From Putridiphycobacter roseus (lineage in GTDB: Bacteria > Bacteroidota > Bacteroidia > Flavobacteriales_D > Crocinitomicaceae), in the NCBI RefSeq assembly GCF_003234935.1, contig NZ_QKSB01000003.1, forward strand, positions 270,369-334,368: 64,000 nucleotides of DNA. Reading direction: 5' to 3'. Below the pieces are notes generated by a model. The model was not told the DNA's origin, searched no databases, and saw nothing but the letters and a program-made list of their open reading frames with translations. Below, in pieces: positions 62,101-64,000 of the stretch. Within the stretch, counting starts at the first letter, position 1. Every line of letters starts with the position of its first letter. The position numbers and the translations under genes are program-made.

Positions 62101-63582
62101 GAAAAAAATGGTCCGATTAACAATGCCAGTAACGGTGCAAACACTTTCAATCAGTCAACAATTATTCAAAACAATGGAACTGGTTATTTTATGCCTGCGA
62201 ATGGCACTGGTAATGATTACAACGCGGATGTGCTTTTTAAACAAACCAATTCAGGTCCAATCCACCCTTGTTATAATAGTGTGAGTACTTTCGCTGGTAA
62301 CATTACTGTAGAATCGCCTAATACCCTCTATTTTGGTGCAGCAGGTAATGGACGAGCAATCTTAGATGGAATTACCCCACAAAGTATCAATTCCATGGGG
62401 ACTACACCAATCATTCAATTTAGAGACCTACAAGTGAATAACCCAGTAGATGAAATCACCTTGAACACACAAATTGATATTGTTACAGAATTAGATCTAG
62501 ACCAGGGAAATATAATATCTGATGCTGTTAACTTATTACACATGACCGACAATTCTTTTGTTTCTTCCGTATCGGATAATTCATTTGTAGCGGGCCCAAT
62601 GACAAAGCGCGGTAACGAAGTCTTCGCTTTCCCTGTAGGCAAGTCAGGTTATTATCGTCCAATCTCCATCTCAGCACCAAGTAGCAGTACCGCGGAGTTT
62701 TTAGCAGAGTATTTTATGGTTGATCCGCACCCTACGTATAACCAAAACTCATTAGACCCTACGATAGAACACATCAGCAGTTGTGAATATTGGACTTTAG
62801 ATAGAACTAATACTGGTAATCAAGTAAACGTAACATTGTCATGGAACAATAACACCAGTTGTGGTGTGGATAACTTATCTGAATTGGTCATTGCACGTTG
62901 GGATGGCTTAACCTGGAAGGATGAAGGAAATGGCGGAACTGCTGGAACTGTTGCAAATGGCAGTATTGTTTCTGCTAGTCCTATCAATAACTTTTCTCCA
63001 TTTACTTTGGCATCCACAACCTTTAATAATCCATTACCAGTTGAACTCATAGATTTCACAGCTGAAAAAGAAGGCCAATTTGCTCTAATTTATTGGGAGA
63101 CAGCTTCAGAAATAAACAACGATTATTTTGAAGTTCAACGTGCAGTAGACGGTCAAAACTATTACAAAATGGGAACGGTTAATGGAGCTGGAAACAGCAG
63201 TATAAACAACAGCTATAATTTTGTAGATGAAAACCCAAACATTGGTGTCAACTATTATAGACTAAAACAAGTAGATTATGATGGCACATTTACCTATACC
63301 GAAGTAAAAACACTTGATTTCTATCCACAATTCGATACCGATTTGATCCTCTACCCTAACCCAACCAATAATAACAGTAATAGTAAACTGATCAATAATG
63401 GCAGTTTAGTAATTCAAGCCATTGAAATCTATAATGAAGTGGGTGCATTGGTTAGTTCACAAATGGTAAATGAAAATTCCCAGGAAATTCTTTTAGAACC
63501 CCATGCGCTTGCAACCGGCCTTTATACAGTAAGGATTATTGGACTGCAGCAAACGGTTACTAAGAAGTGGATGGTGCAGTGA
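56113..63582 (+). CDS. Giant T9SS-exported repeat protein, predicted beta-solenoid
   Basis: A 2,489-residue protein. A signal peptide (MNKLLKISLLCLLLISINNVFG) precedes ANRYWIANAPGNWNDSNNWS, a segment common at the start of large Bacteroidota surface proteins. Residues about 100-2200 are Asn/Gly/Ser/Thr-rich and built from six long repeats of 306-364 residues, each with L-A-x-G-K, GG(F) and EKTG...GGN.F signatures and several 27-30-residue sub-repeats, so a right-handed parallel beta-helix is the likely fold. A jellyroll-like segment follows (about 2150-2300), a LPVELIDFTAEK domain, and a T9SS type A sorting domain from LILYPNPTNNN (about 2414). It is probably surface-attached after export; function is unknown. 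Confidence 0.88.
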   Translation: MNKLLKISLLCLLLISINNVFGANRYWIANAPGNWNDSNNWSTATSGSGGASVPTTGDFVYFTANGIGNCNVDIAASFDGLNTTGYTGILDLNGFTFNPTASGTASITFNDLQLNDGTNSTTLQYNTTGQTDFNGGAFNIPIDLVCGRIDFDGGTFNKSIVVEDNGGSSTTGAGGCTFNSTFKITNSGTSYFLMGQTSPDIFNDDVTIINTSTSRIRMAYGALGTVFNGNITIGSTNGSGIWFGETGGSSILASGKSILIDPIGFSAGDLRFEDFLQLGNTPQNLSLTGNAVLRLEDGTVFNGNVNFDSPRVYIEGTTFNGLVDIEKTGSGSDASIGGNIFVLNTVLTNSGSGYFMMGNGNPDNFQQDLTFHNQGTDNCYLAHNSVGNNVGGNFTMTNSTSGSSSSFYVNNNINSTLSIGGNCILNNIASSANTSMYLGENGNVTIAGNLIATNNPANLNGNIYIANQTNSNVTINGNTTLTNSGTQISSRIYFGSQGSIQQDGSLTIINNSTANNSQIYCNNSVNSASTYNGPIVVESTQNQTDGVYFGSGNGTATLAAGNSITVGTNGFVSGELYLRNFSSLGTTNQAITTTDTSTVTVLDCNFGGDIDFRAPRITITGTAVTGTTNIEKTNGIGNDLSYGGNKFTGDLTITNSGSSYLAMAYINPDSCMGNVACYNTGEDFMYLFYFSEDNYIGGNLIANNTGSGNNSGFQIGYTGAGSFEIAGDCHVENNATSNTSVTAIGNSGDFTIGGNLIASNKATGNNSNFYLGNNSVFSIGGTSSLTNSSTGTNASFYISNSAVSKGTFNGTVTLLNEKSQNTKQMYVGNLGDNEFNSDLHVKNSSDAGSSRLYLNNSVDAYNEFNGNIILECDQVNSDGILFGNSNGSATLAAGKTISVGPLGFIAGDLILRNFTQLGNTTQNITCTGLTNTTIYNSEWNGDISFTSPRFSTRGTLYAETSFFEKTGADNDGSVGGNSFLKTSELKNTGTGQLLMGNGDPDIWGADLTLNNLGGHNLYIAYNSVGNSIAGNLLANHATTGTNSTYTYIGSTTLSTLSIVGNCTLNMNGMSTNNYMSLAQSGTVTIGGNLKYTSTAGGNNAELRAAYYNDSKLTVVGNTIIDNQPGAATGNSYLAHGGEAYLNGDLTIIHGPTGTNGSFSISNNTGSLLIVDGNTSITTLQTGGNYKQFSFGNQGAVTCNGDLSISNQSDATSNQIYCNSNSSSVGTYNGNIILESTHVDGDGIFFGNSAGSGTLAATKTVTIGSNGFIAGNLTFRNFHQIGNTSQNITITGTSVFTNIDSEWEGAIDFRGPRMFSNGTHYHETSFIEKTGDSSDGSSGGNIFEKNCELKNSGTGYLLFSNGNPDIWNADLLMNNVGENQMYIAYNSAGNIIAGDFTVNNMSTGASSSTHINVANINGSHLRVDGLTNITNQSSSNSHTVYLGQSGSIDFMDDVLIQQNGSGNNATILIARNTNSTVNITGDLTIQNNGSDINSDVTIASNGIVNLVGELNLTNSPTGLTGDVSIASGTNSEFTVSGNAWVLSGTTGGTSRVVYVGNNGETTFNGTLHLINQSDASNSNFYCNHNSNAIGNYNENIFVECSNVAGDGISFGSSNGMGTLAAGKTINLYTGGFIAGRLYFRNFTQLSNTAQSLNLTGTAYLSNYQSNWEGAVNFIAPRMYTFGTHYHEATYLEKSGSVSDMSNGGNQFDEDTELRNTGDGYFGMSNGTADTWNKNLLLNNLGTDNMYIAYSSAGNSIGGNLLVNNNGTGNNNTVFISSASISTLNIAGDVTINNLSAANSSLVYFGASGDITTNGKSLFYNYPTSNSGQISIAANNGSELVFNDDVTATNDNGNGTTQRIYLGSAGSCIFNATVQINNNSAANSSEVYANFNNTGVNYYNENIEVNNTNSSADGVLFGAAGGYGELATGKTITIGAGGFTDGTLLFRNFNQLGATPQALTVAGAGRIENYSSIWNGNVDFRAEDHYTRETIYNGTVFLEKNGPINNASNGANTFNQSTIIQNNGTGYFMPANGTGNDYNADVLFKQTNSGPIHPCYNSVSTFAGNITVESPNTLYFGAAGNGRAILDGITPQSINSMGTTPIIQFRDLQVNNPVDEITLNTQIDIVTELDLDQGNIISDAVNLLHMTDNSFVSSVSDNSFVAGPMTKRGNEVFAFPVGKSGYYRPISISAPSSSTAEFLAEYFMVDPHPTYNQNSLDPTIEHISSCEYWTLDRTNTGNQVNVTLSWNNNTSCGVDNLSELVIARWDGLTWKDEGNGGTAGTVANGSIVSASPINNFSPFTLASTTFNNPLPVELIDFTAEKEGQFALIYWETASEINNDYFEVQRAVDGQNYYKMGTVNGAGNSSINNSYNFVDENPNIGVNYYRLKQVDYDGTFTYTEVKTLDFYPQFDTDLILYPNPTNNNSNSKLINNGSLVIQAIEIYNEVGALVSSQMVNENSQEILLEPHALATGLYTVRIIGLQQTVTKKWMVQ
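56866..62300 (+). repeat. Six-fold internal long repeat coding for about 306-364 residues each
   Basis: Leucine codons of the L-A-x-G-K signature lie at 56866, 57784, 58783, 59872, 60964 and 61882, so the units are 306, 333, 363, 364 and 306 residues long. The length differences are multiples of about 27-30 residues, which is the size of the inner sub-repeat. The EKTG...GGN.F signature recurs once per unit. The units are similar in protein and less so in DNA, so the duplication is not recent. Confidence 0.8.
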
Positions 63583-64000
63583 TTTTTTTAGCAACAGCGA
63601 CTAGCCTTTAGGATTAGTTTTTGGCGGTTAGTATTTATATAAAAGGAGTTAAGGATTAAAATTAGTGTATACTATCTAGCTGCTAGCAATTCCGTTCTGT
63701 TCTCGATACACTTCGGCAAGCTCTTGCGGCGCATCTTGACGAAACAGTCGAGACACTCCTTTAGACTTGTATTTTGTTTAGCTACTATAATCTTAATAAT
63801 GAATACTTTTGTCTATCTTCTAGCAACTAGCAAAAAAAAGTTAAGGAAGAAGGGGTTTTGTTTTTCACTATAACAATCTGCTTAACACAATAATATAGGG
63901 AACTATGCACTCAATTAACAAACCGTTAGATTGTCACCTCCCTTTATCCCTTATTAATCACACAAAATTTTCTGGATGACTTGTCCGGAATTAGATTGAA
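63583..64000. other. Gene-poor window end
   Basis: A 418-bp stretch with no reading frame of credible length. It contains a GC-rich inverted-repeat element (63701-63753) and two CTAGC-nn-CTAGC motifs, at 63676-63687 and 63820-63831. No tRNA or rRNA was seen. The window ends before the next gene. Confidence 0.55.
63701..63753. repeat. GC-rich inverted-repeat element (REP-like)
   Basis: TCTCGA (63701-63706) and TCGAGA (63748-63753) form outer arms, and TTCG (63712-63715) and CGAA (63740-63743) inner arms, around a GC-rich centre (CTCTTGCGGCGC) in otherwise AT-rich DNA. Such elements with TCTCGA...TCGAGA arms recur between genes in many Bacteroidota genomes; no second copy lies in this window. 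Confidence 0.5.

Noticed and set aside
56866..62300. Repeats of the giant gene as a CRISPR array or other non-coding repeat
   Set aside because: They are 900-1,100 bp, in frame throughout one open reading frame, and similar mainly as protein.
63583..64000. tRNA or rRNA genes in the gene-poor end and in other gaps
   Set aside because: No cloverleaf-like sequence or rRNA signature was found in any gap.
1..64000. A defence island, prophage or integrated element
   Set aside because: No transposase, integrase, restriction or abortive-infection genes were recognised, and gene content is mainly housekeeping and envelope.

Overview
The window is an AT-rich chromosomal segment, almost certainly from a Bacteroidota bacterium of the Flavobacteriia-like kind. 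The evidence is: three large secreted proteins with type IX secretion (T9SS) C-terminal sorting domains, abundant Bacteroidota-type lipoproteins, near absence of Shine-Dalgarno sequences, recurring TAnnTTTG promoter boxes, and conserved Bacteroidota neighbourhoods (amidase/lptD, DUF3822-rsmD-coaD, MlaD next to an Fe-S electron-transfer pair). I saw no tRNA, rRNA, CRISPR array, insertion sequence or prophage.

Layout. 1-2.2 kb: the N-terminal part of valS, a lipoprotein with a short truncated paralogue, and an ABM-fold monooxygenase-like protein, all on the minus strand. 2.3-5.7 kb: a TrmH-type RNA methyltransferase, two tandem paralogues of unknown function, a DUF3820 protein and two small envelope proteins. 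6.1-10.8 kb: a minus-strand operon (amidase, MlaD, membrane Fe-S protein, HAD phosphatase, CCG-domain protein) ending in a clear terminator and diverging from lptD (10.8-13.4 kb). 13.4-19.7 kb: a six-gene minus-strand operon that begins with hisS and holds hutH and hutF, so tRNA charging with histidine and histidine breakdown are linked. 19.7-24.3 kb: a thioredoxin-like protein, an exonuclease/GIY-YIG fusion, a voltage-gated-type potassium channel and pckA.

24.7-33 kb: two tandem paralogous T9SS-exported proteins of about 1,200 residues (IgGFc-binding-like N-terminus, Ig-like and LamG-like centre) and a coiled-coil lipoprotein. 33-36 kb: an LtaS-like sulfatase-fold phosphotransferase next to a diacylglycerol-kinase-like lipid kinase. 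36-42.6 kb: lgt, serC-serA-rpe, a HAD phosphatase, a secreted protein and an Omp85-like barrel. 42.6-45.6 kb: a glycosyltransferase, a DUF547 protein, a lipoprotein cytochrome c and folD. 45.6-49.8 kb: a five-gene minus-strand operon with coaD and rsmD. 49.9-53 kb: a RecD-like helicase and a BlaI/BlaR1-type regulator pair preceded by a 10-bp-periodic operator array. 53-55.7 kb: a barrel-like protein and rpsA. 56.1-63.6 kb: one 2,489-residue T9SS-exported repeat protein, followed by a gene-poor end with a GC-rich inverted-repeat element.

Most genes are ordinary housekeeping. The least ordinary parts are the giant hierarchical-repeat surface protein, the tandem IgGFc-like proteins, the BlaI operator array, the cysteine-less thioredoxin-fold protein and the truncated lipoprotein paralogue. 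I found no convincing complete novel system such as a defence island.
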